From positions 3,224,001 to 3,288,000 of the forward strand of contig JAJGBQ010000003.1 of the NCBI GenBank assembly GCA_022457065.1: a stretch of 64,000 bases of DNA, written 5' to 3'. The position numbers and the translations under genes are program-made. Position 1 is the first letter of the stretch; every line of letters starts with the position of its first letter. Below are positions 11,531 through 26,243 of this stretch, one piece after another. Origin of the DNA: Curvularia sp. ZM96. Its lineage: Eukaryota > Ascomycota > Dothideomycetes > Pleosporales > Pleosporaceae. The notes beneath the pieces were generated by a model. It did no database searches, was not told the DNA's origin, and saw nothing but the letters and a program-made list of their open reading frames with translations.

Positions 11531-14265
11531 AGTGAGTTAGGGGTTTGTTTGCTACGTATATTCTCTTTTACCTAGGCAAGGAAGAATGGACGGATGGATA
11601 CAAGGAAGAGAAATGGGACTGGAGTCTGGTTTGCTTTGCTAAACAGGCGGACGGACGGACACGGATGATGGGAATGTGGTGGGAGGGTGGTGGAAGGGAA
11701 TGGTAGATTGGTTGTACAATTACAATATGTACAATTTTTTTGTCTGTATGAGTATGTAGGCTATGTTGATATGATTGGTTTGATTTTGTCTTCTTTTCTT
11801 CTTTTCTAGAAGGATTGGATATACAGATGCCTGTCTATAATTCGAGTGTCTATTCAAGACGACATTGCGATGGGTATGATGGTGGTGGCGGTGGCGGACA
11901 GGGGCGGTCCAGGGAAATGGGGTTTCACGACAAGGGTTTCTAAGCTTCCTTTCTTCTTCATCGGCTTCTTTTTTTCTTCGACTTCTGGTTCTTCTCCGGC
12001 TTGGACCCTGGCAAGGTTTCAATGGCAATGAGATCGGCGGCTTGTGTGTCTCTGTAGTATATATGAATGTCTTGGACATATGTGGATCGATCGTACGCGG
12101 TCTGTTAGTTGGCCCTTGTGCTGCAAAACAAGTCCGTAGATGAGCGGGAGACATCCTATAGGTGGATCTGTTTTTGTGAGGTTTGCTGAACCAAATGCTT
12201 TATTGTTCTTTGCTACGAGAACACGGCAGAGTCGCACTCTAAGAAGCCAAGTCACAAGGCCGCGCGTAACGGAAGAAGAAAAGGACGGTTACAGAATAGG
12301 TAAGCAGACGAACATTACAAAAAATCGCATTTGTAACCACACAAGGACTCGGCGCAGCACAAAAGGAAGAACAAGCTCTGGGCGTCGAGCCTTGTAGTGG
12401 TGCCTGCCGCAAAACTGGAGCCGTATAGTACCAACCTAATATTTTTTTTACGGTTCTATCGGGATCCATCGGGATCCATTGGCTCGGGGAAATATACTCT
12501 GGCCCATGCTGATCTATTTAGTGGCGACAATTAGAAGGATTTTTTTCTTTGGTCCTTTGTTACCTGACGGACAACTGCGTTAGATTTGCTAGCAGAATGG
12601 TGTGGTTTCAAGCGCCGCTACTTTAGCCTGGTTGGGCAACGTGGTGCAGATGGACTAGCCACAATTAGGGCGCAGATAGATTGGGGGGCCAGGGTAATGC
12701 GACTAGGGAGGAAGGGCGAGAGCACCCAGGCCGGGTTGGTGGGTGAGGCGCAGGCTTCGTTAGCGACTGGGGTGTTCACATATGCAGGTCGTATATCCGA
12801 AGAAAGGCATCAATAGTAGTATAGTGGGTTGTTCCACGCGTTTATGCCGGAGTGTCGAGTTGAACGGATCGAAGAGCATGGGTTGGACCAGGCGCTGTGG
12901 ATAGAAGTTATGCGCCGGATGAGTTGTTGGGGGACTGAGGCTGGCCCAGGGGGCTGATTGGCGCTGGTGTGCGCAGAGCGTTTCTGATGCGTGCTATTTT
13001 GCGCCTCGAAACCGGCCTACGGGTAGCACGAGTCGCGCATGAAACGACAGGGAAGACGAGCGGCGGACGTCCGGCTGTGGCCATGCACAACGAGGATGCG
13101 GTGCCATCCGATGGCAGAGCGGAGGTATACGTACTGTACACGACCGATTGGGATTGTGCAGTGGCACAAATTAAAAGTCGCTGGATGCGGAGACAGTGGC
13201 TGGCTATGGGTCGTCTAGCGGCAACGGCTGGTAGGGACGAGTAGGGGTGTTTTGGCCCACAGAGCGTGAAACGGTGGACGAACCTGTGTGGCCCTTGGGG
13301 TGTTTGGTTTTGTGCCGGTGCTGCTGCCAACGGCTGGAGAGGGCGCTCCGCGATGTCAGACGGAAGAGGCAGATGGACGACTGCATTGGGCAGTGTAAAG
13401 CCGGAGGGGAGGCGTTGCAGGCATTGACGCTGGGAGAGTGCATGAATCCAACGTGGGCGGACAACCCGCGGCCAGAGGCGAGATGAGTGCATGGCGCGGC
13501 GCTAGGCCGGATTGGGGGCGTCGGCGGCTGCCCCACGCCGTTTCAGGCACATGCAGCCAACGGGAGCCAACACGGCTCAGGACGACGAGCGAGGGCGCTG
13601 CTCGCCGTCAACACGACATCGTGTCGTGCTCGCCAATGTCGCGCTGGGCCAAGCTCCACGCCGTGTTTCAGACCCTCCCGCTTGCGCGATGCGCTTGGTC
13701 GCCATGGCCTCGACGCTGCGACGCCCAGCGACTACATCAAGTCTCGTCCGCCACAGTCATTCTGCCTCGCATTCACTCTTTTCTCTGTGCCGGCCTGGGT
13801 CCTTCCTTCCTCTCGCTTCATTCATTAGCATCCCACCCTCACTTGCTTCGGCACTCCCTTCTTTCGCTCCACTCCCTTCACTTCACTTCACGCCACCCAC
13901 TTTCTTTTCCCGCGTGCTGGCACACGTCTTGGCCGATACGTCAATCCCTTCAGACTTGTTGCCTGACACACGCCTTGCTCGGTAAGCTCTTATACCCTCC
14001 TCGGCCCAGCCTGAATTCCATATGCCCCCAGTAGGGCTTGTCCATTACGACGCTGGTCTTCCACGCAGCCACACTCATTATCCTTTGTCCCCTCATACCG
14101 CCGTGTGCTCTTGCTCTAGTGTTTCGCCCATCGTTTGTTCACAGCAGAGCTGCCACTAACCTGCCACCACAGTGCTCTTCCATTCACTTGGAGTCCGCAA
14201 GTCTTCACTTCTACTCTCATTCATACAACTCTTTTTCCCAGGACAGGATCCATTCTGTAATCACC
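11531..14265. other. Long gene-free region with CT-rich leader of the subtilase gene
   Basis: About 2.7 kb without a credible gene. The first 500 bp contains GT/TC-rich sequence and GGACGGACGGAC-type runs typical of a 3' flank. Near 12457-12478 the decamer ATCGGGATCC occurs twice in tandem. From about 13770 to 14260 the plus strand is strongly pyrimidine-rich, as in the transcription-start regions of many highly expressed filamentous-fungal genes, so a long leader for the protease is likely. Open frames on either strand (for example 12908-13492 minus, 13438-14034 plus) have no protein-like composition. Confidence 0.55.
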
Positions 14266-15678
14266 ATGAAGTCTTTCTTCGCCGTTGCAACCGGTCTTTT
14301 GGCCACATGCTCTTCTGTGCTTGCTGCCCCCTCCAACCAGGGCTTCATCAACAAGTACTCTCTCCCCGCCAACCACTCGACGGAAACCAAGGAGTACATC
14401 GTCACCTGGTGGCGCAATGAGACAGTCCCAGAGCCTATTGAAAGGTACATGGATGCCCTCGAGCTCAACAAGAACGGCGACGCCATCCTCTTCGAGTCGA
14501 GCCCAGGCGTCAACCCCCGTGTTGTTGTTCTCAAGATGTGTGACGAGCATGCTGCCATCTTCAAGAGCATGGCCGAGATCAACGTCGTCGAAGAGAAGGC
14601 CGAGGTCAAGTCATTCGTCACCCAGCGCGATGGTTCTCCATGGGGTCTCCAGCGCATCTCCAGCGCGTCTGGTGCCCGTGGATCTCCACAGGGTGAGGAC
14701 TTCACCTACTCTTTCGACGACCCCAAGCTTGGTGCTGGTGTCGACATCTATATTGTCGATACCGGTGTCCGCACCTCCCACGCTGTCTTCACTGGCCGTG
14801 CTATTCAGGGTTTCACCGCCACCGGCTCGTTTGTCGACGGTGACGGCCACGGCACCCACTGCGCTGGTACCGCTGGTGGCGCCAAGTTCGGTGTCGCACA
14901 GGGCGCCAACATCATTGAAGTCAAGGTCCTCGGAGACGACGGATCTGGCGCTTCTTCCGACACCATCCGCGGTATGGACTGGGTTATTGCCAGGCACAAC
15001 AAGCGCAAGACCGAGCCTGGCTTTATTGGCTCCATTATGAGCATGTCCTGGGGTCTGCAGGGCACTGCCCAATCCGTCGACGAGGTCATTGCTGGTGCTT
15101 CTGAGGCTGGCATCCACGTTTCGGTCGCTGCTGGAAACGACGGTCAGGACGCATGTGGTAGCACTCCTGCTCACCTTGGTGGTGCCAACTCCAACGTCGT
15201 CACCGTCGGTTCCGTCAACATCAACAACAAGGTCTCTTCCTTCTCAAACATTGGAAAGTGCGTTGACATTTACGCCCCCGGTGAGCAGATTCTCAGCTCC
15301 TGGGCCACTGGCGACAATGTCATCAACTTCCTTTCCGGTACCTCCATGGCCTGCCCCCACACCACCGGTGTCATGGCTTACCTCATGACTGAGGATGTTG
15401 CCGGTCTTGGTCAGAACCCTGCTGCGCTCAAGGCCAAGCTTCTCCAGACTGCTCGCCAGGGTGTCGTCTCTGGTAACACTGGAGGAAGCGCCAACCTGCT
15501 CCTCAGCAACGGCGTCAACGGCAACGTCGCCAAGCGTCTCGTCAAGAACTACGTTGTCCCAGACCACAGCGGTCTGAATGGCAGCCCAGCAGCCCGCGCC
15601 GCTGCCGCCATGGCCAACGATGTGACCATCGACAAGCGCTTCAAGCTTCACTCGCGAGACGTCCAGCTCCGTTTCTAA
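14266..15678 (+). CDS. Secreted subtilisin-like serine protease (peptidase S8, proteinase K type)
   Basis: A single exon of 470 codons. The start chosen gives a clear signal peptide (MKSFFAVATGLLATCSSVLA) and the context is CACCATGA; the in-frame upstream extension has no such signal. Residues about 35-110 form an inhibitor-I9-type prodomain (KEYIVTWWRNETVPEPIERYM). The mature S8 domain follows with the catalytic triad Asp165 (IVDTGV), His195 (GHGTHCAG) and Ser360 (GTSMACPH), plus an oxyanion-type Asn in AAGNDGQDAC. N-glycosylation sequons occur in the prodomain. After the catalytic domain there is an Ala-rich extension ending HSRDVQLRF, longer than in plain alkaline proteases. It may be secreted or vacuolar; the sequence does not decide. 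The absence of introns is unusual among its neighbours but not in this family. Confidence 0.94.
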   Translation: MKSFFAVATGLLATCSSVLAAPSNQGFINKYSLPANHSTETKEYIVTWWRNETVPEPIERYMDALELNKNGDAILFESSPGVNPRVVVLKMCDEHAAIFKSMAEINVVEEKAEVKSFVTQRDGSPWGLQRISSASGARGSPQGEDFTYSFDDPKLGAGVDIYIVDTGVRTSHAVFTGRAIQGFTATGSFVDGDGHGTHCAGTAGGAKFGVAQGANIIEVKVLGDDGSGASSDTIRGMDWVIARHNKRKTEPGFIGSIMSMSWGLQGTAQSVDEVIAGASEAGIHVSVAAGNDGQDACGSTPAHLGGANSNVVTVGSVNINNKVSSFSNIGKCVDIYAPGEQILSSWATGDNVINFLSGTSMACPHTTGVMAYLMTEDVAGLGQNPAALKAKLLQTARQGVVSGNTGGSANLLLSNGVNGNVAKRLVKNYVVPDHSGLNGSPAARAAAAMANDVTIDKRFKLHSRDVQLRF

Positions 15679-16647
15679 GAGACGAACGCCAGATCATACA
15701 CATGAGAGCATAGCGGTTGGAATAATACCCCAGGTCATTCACGGAGCTTTGCTTCCAACAAAAAATATAAATATCACGGCCAGCTCTGCCTCATTTCTGC
15801 GCCTCTTTTTCTTAATAATTCAAGATATCTACCTGCATCAGCGTGGACCATGGCTTGTTTTCTTTTTCCTGTTTTGCCTGACATGGTTTTTCAATGAAAA
15901 GCCCGTCAGACACCTAATTTCGTTGTCAATACTTTTTTTTCCTCTCTCAACCTCGATTGTATCACCACCTGCCGATCCGCGCGGGTGGTGAAGAACAAAC
16001 ACACAAACATAAAAAAGGGGCTTGGAGGCAAAGGATTCTGAGACAAACGTTCTTTGTCTATGTTTTTCTCGGACCTAAACGTCTCCAATGTGTAGTAGCC
16101 AAGCCCTTTAGAGGTTTTAGGATGCAAATGTATGAATTTCCCATCATCGTCAACTTGATCACTTGCCAAATTTCCCGTGTTTGCCTACTACCCTTGTCCT
16201 GGCCCGCACGTGCACATATACCCCTCGCTTGTCGTCATTGTCATCTCTGTGAAGTATTGGCGCCATGAAAGCGGCCTTTCCATAGCGCTTACGGTTGCGA
16301 CACGGCACTTGAGGGTAGCGCTTACTTCAAGCTTTCGGATAGCTACGAATACGTGACCCTTAATACCACCTCAATCACTATGTGTTTATACTATATTCTG
16401 TGCCAATTCAACCACGGCTTCTCACCAAACAACTCCGAGACAGAATCAAAGGTGTGGTGGCATCGACTTGGGGATGAAAATTTGATTCTGATTTTCCAAC
16501 AACTAGAACTATCTTGCAAACATGCTAAAACATGCACCGCCAATCCCCAGTTGATCGGCAAAATGTACATAAAATACAAAACATCTCCCTCTCCCTATGC
16601 TTGTTATTGCTGCTGCTGCTCAACTCCGCTCCGCTTCGTTTCTTAAT
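15679..16647. other. Convergent 3' intergenic region
   Basis: This 969-bp region lies between the 3' ends of the protease (+) and SDH1 (-). It is AT-richer than the coding DNA, with T-rich runs (for example 15800-15960) expected of 3' untranslated sequence. No gene was seen. Confidence 0.5.
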
Positions 16648-18905
16648 CTAGTAGGTACGCTTGAATGGTGGGACAGCCTTGCACTCGGCCTCGTCGAGCG
16701 TGGTGCCAGTAACCGCCCTGTAGCCAAGCTTGGTCTCGCCGTGTGGCTGCTTCTGCCATGACAGGGTGTGCTTCATCCATTGCTCGTCGTCACGCTCGGG
16801 GTAATCCTCACGGGCGTGTGCACCTCTCGACTCCTTGCGGTTGGCGGCAGACTCGGCCGTCTGGACGGCACAGGTGAGCAGGTTTCGCAGCTCAAGCGTC
16901 TCGACAAGGTCGGAGTTCCAGATCATGCTGCGGTCCTTGATACCGACGTTGGCAAAGTCAGCATCAACCTCGTGAATCTTCTTGACACCCTCGTCAAGCG
17001 ACTCTTGAGTTCGGAACACAGCAACATCAGTCTGCATAACCTTTTGCATCTGTAGGCGGACCTCGGCGGTGGACTTGGGGCCGTCCGATGTACGGATCTT
17101 GTCCAAAACGGAGATAGAGTCGGCACCAGCATCGGCAGATACTGGGTCAGCAGTCTGGCCAGGGCTGAAGTTGTCGCGGATAGTGTGGGAAACAGCACGG
17201 CCGAAGACAACAAGGTCGAGCAGGGAGTTGGCACCAAGACGGTTAGCACCGTGGACGGATACACAAGCAGCTTCACCGCAAGCGAACAGACCAGGAACAA
17301 CTTTGTCGTTACCTTGGGCGTCCTGGGTGAGGACTTCACCAGTGTACTTGGTTGGGATACCACCCATGTTGTAGTGCACAGTAGGAAGGACAGGGATAGG
17401 CTGCTTGGTGACATCGACACCGGCGAAAATGGCGGCCGTCTCCGAGATACCGGGAAGACGCTCGTGGAGGACCTCGGGAGGCAGATGGCTGAGTTGGAGG
17501 TAGATGTGGTCCTTCTCAGGACCGACACCACGGCCTTCGCGGATTTCCAGGGTCATGGAACGGGAAACGACGTCACGAGAGGCAAGATCCTTGGCGGTGG
17601 GTGCATAACGCTCCATGAATCGTTCACCCTCGGAGTTGAGAAGGTAGCCACCCTCTCCGCGGGATCCCTCAGTGATCAAGCAACCAGCGCCGTAGATACC
17701 AGTGGGGTGGAACTGGACAAATTCCATGTCCTGGTTGGGAAGACCTGCGCGGGCAACCATGGCCATACCGTCACCAGTGCAAGTATGAGCCGATGTGCAA
17801 CTGAAGTAGGCGCGTCCGTAACCACCAGTGGCCAAAACGGTGTTCTTAGCGATGAAACGGTGAATGGTTCCGTCCTCCTGGTTGTAGGCAACGACACCCT
17901 TGCAGACGCCGTCCTCCATGATCAAGTCAGTAGCGAAGAATTCGATGAAGTACTTGGTGTTGTGGCGCAGAGATTGTCCATAGAGAGTGTGCAGAAGAGC
18001 GTGGCCAGTTCGGTCAGCAGCAGCACAGCATCGGTATGCTTGTCCACCCTTTCCATATTTCTGCGACTGTCCACCGAAAGCACGCTGGTAACTAGGACAA
18101 GGTCAGCACGCCACTACAGTTTGGAACTCTAGGAAAACATACATCTTGCCGTCATCGGTTCTTGAAAATGGACAACCGTAGTTCTCAAGCTCAATGACTG
18201 ACTGGGGCGCCTCTCGTGTCATGTAGTGAATGGCATCCTGGTCACCAAGCCAATCTGAGCCCTTGACAGTATCGTACATGTGCCACCTCCAGTCGTCTTC
18301 GTGCATGCTACACACGTATGTTAGCCCCTTCCTGCTCGTCTTTCGCCTGCCGCTTGTACATACTTTCCAAGCGCTGCATTGATACCACCCTGGGCAGCTA
18401 CCGTGTGCGATCGAGTGGGGAAGAGCTTTGATATACAGGCCGTGTTGAAGCCCGCCTCGGCGAGACCAAATGCTGCTCGCAGACCAGCTCCTCCGGCACC
18501 GACGACAATGGCATCGTATTGGTGGTCAATGACAGGGTACTTGCTGGAAATGAAGCCTGACGCTTCCTTTGCTCGCAGGTTCTCGGTAGCGATCACACGC
18601 TGGAAGGGTCGGGTCGACGAGAAAGCTCGTGTGCTTGGGCGGAAACTCCTCGCGAGCTATCGTGGACGACATTAGCCATTGGACTATCAAGCAATGCTAG
18701 AGGGATTGTAGCATGTGTAATGGCGCCACTTGGGGCTGCTGGTGTTGCAGCCCGCTACGCGACAGTCTGCCAAAGCCATGTGGGATGTGGCACACGCCTC
18801 GGTGCGGCGGATGCTGGTCGTCGGCCGGCGACAGGCGATTGAGCGAGCTGGTGAGAGACTTACCTGGCTTGCAAGCTGCGTGCGACGCATCCTGAGGCAA
18901 CTCAT
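16648..18905 (-). CDS. SDH1: Succinate dehydrogenase flavoprotein subunit, mitochondrial
   Basis: The exons are 18905..18864, 18656..18364, 18307..18143 and 18091..16648, giving 647 residues, the normal length. It is the FAD-bearing subunit of complex II, oxidising succinate to fumarate in the mitochondrial matrix. Exon 1 has only 14 codons ([14 protein letters not shown]) and joins in phase 0 to [17 protein letters not shown], together forming a basic presequence with a typical RAFSST processing region. The dinucleotide fold GAGGAG is at about 67-72 and the covalent-FAD histidine is in [10 protein letters not shown] (His98). Active-site segments include [28 protein letters not shown], and [28 protein letters not shown]. 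The C-terminus [10 protein letters not shown] is also characteristic. The first intron (207 nt) is long for this region; the others are about 50 nt. Confidence 0.96.
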
Positions 18906-19957
18906 GTTGGCGGTAGCCGAAGAGCGAAGGACAGGCGGAATGGCGAGAGGTCCTGGGGGGTTTGATGTTGGAGGTCGATGATGGCAGTTGCGACCGACGC
19001 TCTACTTACAAACTAAAATCGGGCAGCGCCTATTGGATCGGTAAGCCTCGGTTGCATCGCCGGGCAAGTACCTCCCATCCCGGCTTTTCTTCTTGATGAA
19101 CGTTTACCCTCTCTACCTGGGATCGTGTGCACACATCTCACTCACTGTCTTGCTGTATTGCCTCAAGTTGTCTTGCATTTGGGATGAAGCATCAAGAATG
19201 CCTACGGCGCGTGTGGACAGGTGGCATGACGGCCGGTTTTTGGCGACATGTGCAAATCTGCCATGTACAGCACCCTACTCTCCCAAGGCCGCCTCGAGGA
19301 CTGCTGCTGGCAACGAGGCATATGGTGGCCACTGGCTGTTAGCCGGGATAAGTCACGCACCATTGCAATTGTCTGGCCCGACGACTGTTGCCGCTGGCAC
19401 CCAAGATATGGAGCTTAATTCGTCCGCGTCATAGACGTTCTCGTATGATCACATGGCCAGCCCCCAACCGTTAATTATGAAAATTTCCCCCGAGTGTCAA
19501 AGTTCTCGTATAACCGTCGCCATCTGTCATGATCAAACAAGGTTTCTTCAGAATCAAAGGACTGCAACCTCGGCAACAAGCACGACAGAGGTATGCCCTC
19601 ACCAATGTTTTGCTGAGATTCTCTCATTCTATCTGTAAACTGTACCCGAAACTGTCTTGTAATCATCGTTTCGCCACTTTGTTTAGTCCCTAACGGCACA
19701 CATCTTCGGTAAAACGGCCAACAACTACACACTTACAGTGTTGCAAAAATTGGCTCATCAGACTACCCACACCCACAAAAATGGTAGAACCATTACGCAG
19801 AGCACCAACAAGTGACATGAATCATGAATTGGGGAATCGTTGAATTTTTGTTCAATCGCTCATGACTGGCATCCATGTGTTATAGACCTATCCCGTGCGC
19901 CAAAGCCCATGAGAAGAAATGCATGCACTCCGAACCACCACAACAACCTCAAGCCTC
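18906..19957. other. Intergenic region between SDH1 and RPL3
   Basis: About 1.05 kb containing the SDH1 promoter at the left and the RPL3 3' flank at the right. No open frame with protein-like composition, no RNA gene and no repeat was found. Confidence 0.5.
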
Positions 19958-21863
<1,906 letters not shown>

Positions 21864-23681
21864 ATGGTAGAAGCAGAAGGCAACCCCACGACGTGGAAAT
21901 TCACCCAGTAGGTGCCACACCCTTCGTCAACTGTGCAGTCGGACAGCTTCAGCTTGTCTCTTTGCTGTCCTTACGAGTCGTCTCAAAGCACTCTTCAACC
22001 GCCACTGACTGGAATAGATGCTTTGGTGACAAAGGCGATGTTGAGGATATAACCGAAGGTACGTACCTTTGCCTGACTATTTCATGTTCTGCATACCTTC
22101 ACTTCCTCTTTGCACCCTCTCAATTCCTGCGCCCGATGACTAACGGCGGACACAGCTGACATCATCTCCACCGTCGAGTTCGACCAAACGGGCAACTACC
22201 TTGCAACTGGCGACAAGGGTGGTCGTGTGGTCTTGTTCGAGAGGAACGAGACGGTAAGACACCCTCGTCAGCCTCCTCGCCACCACAGCACCTAACAAGC
22301 AACAGAAAAAAACCTGTGAATACAAATTCCACACCGAGTTCCAATCGCACGAGCCTGAGTTCGACTACCTAAAATCTCTCGAGATCGAAGAAAAGATCAA
22401 CAAGATCAAGTGGTGCCGCCGACAAAACGCCTCACACTACCTGCTTTCCACAAATGACAAGACTATCAAGTTATGGAAGGTATTCGAGAAGTCGCTGAAG
22501 GTAGTGGCGGAGAACAATCTGTCACACGAGCTGACGCCCGGAGGTGGGGTTGCTGGTGGTGGCGGTCCCGTCAGGAACCCAAATGCACAATTCCGCAGCG
22601 CCTCGGACCTGAAGCTCCCTAGACTCACACATCACGATACCGTTGTCGCGGCAGTACCCCGGAAGACGTATGCCAACGCGCACGCATACCACATCAACAG
22701 CATATCTGTCAACAGTGATGGAGAGACATTCATCAGTAGCGACGATCTGCGGATCAACCTCTGGAACCTCAACATCCAGGACCAGAGCTTCAACATTGTC
22801 GACATCAAGCCAGCGAACATGGAGGAACTCACAGAGGTTATCACAGCTGCTGAATTTCACCCCATCAGCTGCAACTGGTTCATGTACGCGAGCTCCAAGG
22901 GAACGATCAAACTCGCCGACATGCGTGAAAGTGCTCTGTGTGACCAGCACGCAAAGCGTAAGTTAAACACGGCCCCCTGCACAAAGAATTGCCCTAATAC
23001 ATGAACCACAGAATTCGAACAGGAAGAGGACCCTTCATCAAGGTCATTCTTCTCTGAAATCATTTCATCCATCTCTGACGTACGATTTTCACATGATGGA
23101 CGATACATTCTGTCTCGCGACTACTTGACTGTCAAGATTTGGGACGTGAACATGGAGAAGACTCCGGTCAAGACGATCCCTATTCACGAACATCTGCGAC
23201 CCAGGCTATGCGACACATACGAAAACGACAGTATTTTTGACAAGTTCGAGGTCGTCTTCTCCGGAGATGCGAAGAATGTCATGACTGGAAGTTACAACAA
23301 CAATTTCATGATTTACCCGTCAGACAATGACAAGGACACTGAGGTCGTATTGCAGGCTGACAAGTCTGCGTTCAAGGCGAAGAAGGTGGGAATCCCCACA
23401 CCAATGAACTCTTCGGGCAGTCCAACAGGCGGTGCTGGCAAGAAGGGTGGATCAAGAGCCGGCAGTCCTGCCGCCGGTGCTGTTGGACAAGGGCAACGCA
23501 TGAGGAAGGAAACAGATGCGGATCAAATCGACTTCAACAAGAAGATCCTGCACATGAGCTGGCACCCATTCGAGGACAGCATTGCTATAGCAGCGACGAA
23601 CAATGTGAGTTGGGCGCGTATATACCGAAAGTTGCAGCACAAGCTAACAAATATCAGCTTTTTGTCTTCTCCGCATTGTAA
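21864..23681 (+). CDS. CDC55: Protein phosphatase 2A regulatory subunit B (B55/PR55, Cdc55 type)
   Basis: Six exons, 21864..21907, 22018..22058, 22156..22253, 22306..22957, 23012..23604 and 23658..23681, give 483 residues. It is the WD40 propeller subunit that directs PP2A to substrates in mitotic and stress control. Splicing yields the conserved N-terminus [20 protein letters not shown], followed by [20 protein letters not shown], the B55 hallmark. Later blades contain [51 protein letters not shown] and [23 protein letters not shown] fungus-specific low-complexity insert (about residues 425-455, Gly/Ser/Ala-rich) precedes the final blade, and the protein ends ATNNLFVFSAL. The first two coding exons are tiny (44 and 41 nt), and the last has seven sense codons. 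The symbol follows the yeast orthologue. Confidence 0.95.
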
Positions 23682-24544
23682 TGGCATTCTACGTTCATGA
23701 GCATCGCCAAGGAATTTCTGCAAGCGGGAATGTACACTTGTTGGGTTCTTGGCCATCCTTACCCTCTCATCTTCCTTTCAGTTGGCAGCGATCTGCCTGG
23801 TGGCGCTAGGATGATAGAACAGGAGCATTTATGGCGAAAGGGCGCGGGAACGCAGATGATGAACGATGCAATGTGGTCAACGAACAGACAGCTGTTGAGT
23901 AGTGTAGATTGCAACACCACGATAATGACTTTGAGTGGTGCAAAGGAATGATAAGAGAAATGTTAATGAATGATTCTGGCGCTGTTTCATGGGTTGCGGT
24001 GGTCATCGTGAGTGCCTTCTGTAGCGGTGGCAGCAATGTCGTCTCATGCAGGTGGTAGCTCCGAGCATACGGTTTGATCCACTTTCGCCATCGGACCGCT
24101 GAGTGCATACATATGCAAACGAAGTTAAAATTAAACATAGCCTTTGAACCCAGCATCGGTGCACATAGGTTCTGGTCCCATGTGCTCGGGAATTGCTCAG
24201 TTTGGTAAGACTGACGGCGAATCTACGTTAGCGCCCGTGAGGCTCATCTCATCCCGGACTAACACGTTGCGTCTCACTCACACCCGAATCGACTGCAGCA
24301 TTAGTGCAAGTCATGACAAGACGGTAGATAAACAAACAAAATCCTTCATTCTCTGTGAGTGCGCCCTACATAACGCGCTCGCGAACTCTGGCAAGAAGCA
24401 GCGATCTGTGGGCAGCTGCTAGTCACTCATATTACGTGGCTAATCGTTGCCAGTTTTCCCAGTACTTTGGCTTGGTCAATCCTACTTGTTGCCCCCCCAA
24501 ACTTCTTAGCCGTATCATAGCCTCTAAATAGATACTTGGCCACC
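23682..24544. other. Intergenic spacer
   Basis: This 863-bp spacer between two plus-strand genes holds the B55 3' flank and the transporter promoter. Short open frames on both strands are not protein-like. No repeat or RNA gene was seen. Confidence 0.5.
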
Positions 24545-25761
24545 ATGGCAGCCATTGTACCCATTGTCAGCAGCTTCTCGCTCATCTTTGGAGGGTGCTG
24601 CGCCAACGTAAGAAAAACAACAAAAAGCCCCCCACTACCTTAACACCCTCAGTACTGACATGTCAAAGGTGTATTGCCTAGAAGCAATAGTGAAGTAAAA
24701 AAGAGCATGCCCATTGGCACAAACCCAAGTACTAATATCATGTTAGACAAGAACCTGACAGCGGTCTGCTCATCACGCTCTTTCAATTTTTGTTTACTTG
24801 TCTCTCGACATTACACTACCAATTCGATCCAAATGGCCGTTACTTTCTAAGGAGCTCACGAGTGCCATTTCGGAAGTGGTGCGTGAGTGCGGCTTTGTTC
24901 TTCACCGTCAACATGATGAACAACTGGGCCTTCGCTTTCAACATTTCGGTCCCGGTCCACATCATTCTCAGGAGTTTTGGCAGTGTAACTACTATGATAG
25001 CTGGCTGGCTGCGTGGCAAGAAGTACACACCCCTGCAGATATTCTCGGTTGTAATCTTAACATTGGGCGTCATGGTTTCTGCGTGGGCGGATGCTCAGTC
25101 AAAGGTACGGTAGTACGTTTAGCTGCCTGAGTTCATGGGTGCTGATGATTTACAGGGCAAGAAGATGGACACATCAAGCTCTGACATGTCCCGGCCGTCG
25201 CTCCAGGCAGGTCTTCTGATTCTGCTTATTGCACAGCTTCTTTCAGCATGGATGGGAGCGTACGTCGAAGACATCTACAAAGACCACGGAAACGACTGGC
25301 AGGCCAACCTCTTCTACTCACACCTACTGTCCCTTCCATTTTTCGCCGGATTTGCCCCAGTCCTGACCCAGCAGTTCAAGCGTCTACAGGCATCGCAATC
25401 ATTCCAAGTGCCGCCTAAAGTTGCGACCACCCTGCCGCCTCTGGTCAACACGATTCTGGCCTCGACGTCACAGCACATTGTATACCTGACCGCCAACGCA
25501 GTCACCCAATTGCTGTGCATTACTGGAGTTAGTATGCTTAGTGCAAACACTTCCGCCGTGACAGTCACCATTGTGTTGAACATCAGGAAGCTGGTGAGTT
25601 TCTTGCTGAGCATCTGGATATTCGGAAACCAAATGAGCGGGCTGATGAAGGTTGGCGCTGCCATGGTGTTTGGAGCCGGGGCTCTATACGGATGGGAAAC
25701 TTCGTACCGCATACCACAGCAGAGGAAGCTTGAGGCAGAAAAGCAGAAGAAGGGCCAGTGA
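24545..25761 (+). CDS. YEA4: UDP-N-acetylglucosamine transporter (YEA4 / SLC35B-type)
   Basis: The exons are 24545..24607, 24669..24694, 24747..25104 and 25156..25761, giving 350 residues. It is a UAA-family nucleotide-sugar antiporter of the ER/Golgi membrane that brings UDP-GlcNAc to the lumen. The N-terminus (IFGGCCANVYCLEAIVKQEP) emerges only after including the 26-nt second exon; GGCCxNV is typical of the family. Other landmarks are LITLFQFLFTCLSTL, the FNISVPVHIILRSFG segment, MIAGWLRGKKYTPLQ and LTANAVTQLLCITGVSMLSANTSAVTVTIVLNIRKLVS, which is the most conserved C-terminal block. About ten hydrophobic helices can be counted. A basic lysine-rich C-terminus (KLEAEKQKKGQ) resembles a di-lysine type ER retrieval context. 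The gene lies immediately upstream of PMT4 on the same strand. Confidence 0.92.
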
Positions 25762-26243
25762 TGCAGAGGGAGTCGGGGAGTCGGCGCCGGTTCACTCGCG
25801 TCAGGGGTAGTTACGTACATGCACTCGGGCTGGCTGGCTGGATGGACAGCATTCGGTGTAGATTAGAACGAGGTAGCACCGGGCGCGCCGGTCCGCATCA
25901 TGACTTGTGCCAAGAATAGACACTGCAAAAGGCTTGACCAAACCTTCGGAGCCTCGTCTTTGCCCCTCGCTGGAGGCATTACCTTTGGGTGGGCCAATGG
26001 AGGCCCATGCAGGGGTAAGTGAGCTGTAAGCGAGATGCCCATTGCGGACTGGTTCTCTCGGACCCTGAACTCGCCCATTAGGTGTCGTGTCTCTTGCAGA
26101 GCAGCCCCCGACTTTCTTTCTAATTCCATCAACCAATTCTTCTTCTTGCGGGAGGTGAGTCCATGCCATCGCGCGAGCCAATACCCCAGTGCCAGGAATT
26201 AACGTGCAGACCAACAGGTAGCTTCACAGAGCCGCAGCCCACC
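25762..26243. promoter_or_regulatory. Spacer and PMT4 promoter/leader
   Basis: This 482-bp region runs from the transporter stop to the chosen PMT4 ATG. An in-frame ATG at 26163 would add 27 residues to Pmt4 (PSREPIPQ...), but the added stretch is not family-like. No other feature was found. Confidence 0.5.

Noticed and set aside
12908..13492. Minus-strand open frame of 194 codons in the long gap before the subtilase
   Set aside because: Pro/Arg/Ser/Ala-rich throughout, no splice partner, no recognisable start or family.
14038..14265. 76-codon in-frame extension upstream of the protease start
   Set aside because: It lies in the CT-rich leader, and the internal ATG gives a clear signal peptide.
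17185..18132. Plus-strand open frame of 315 codons
   Set aside because: Antisense to SDH1; its openness is a by-product of the biased codons of SDH1.
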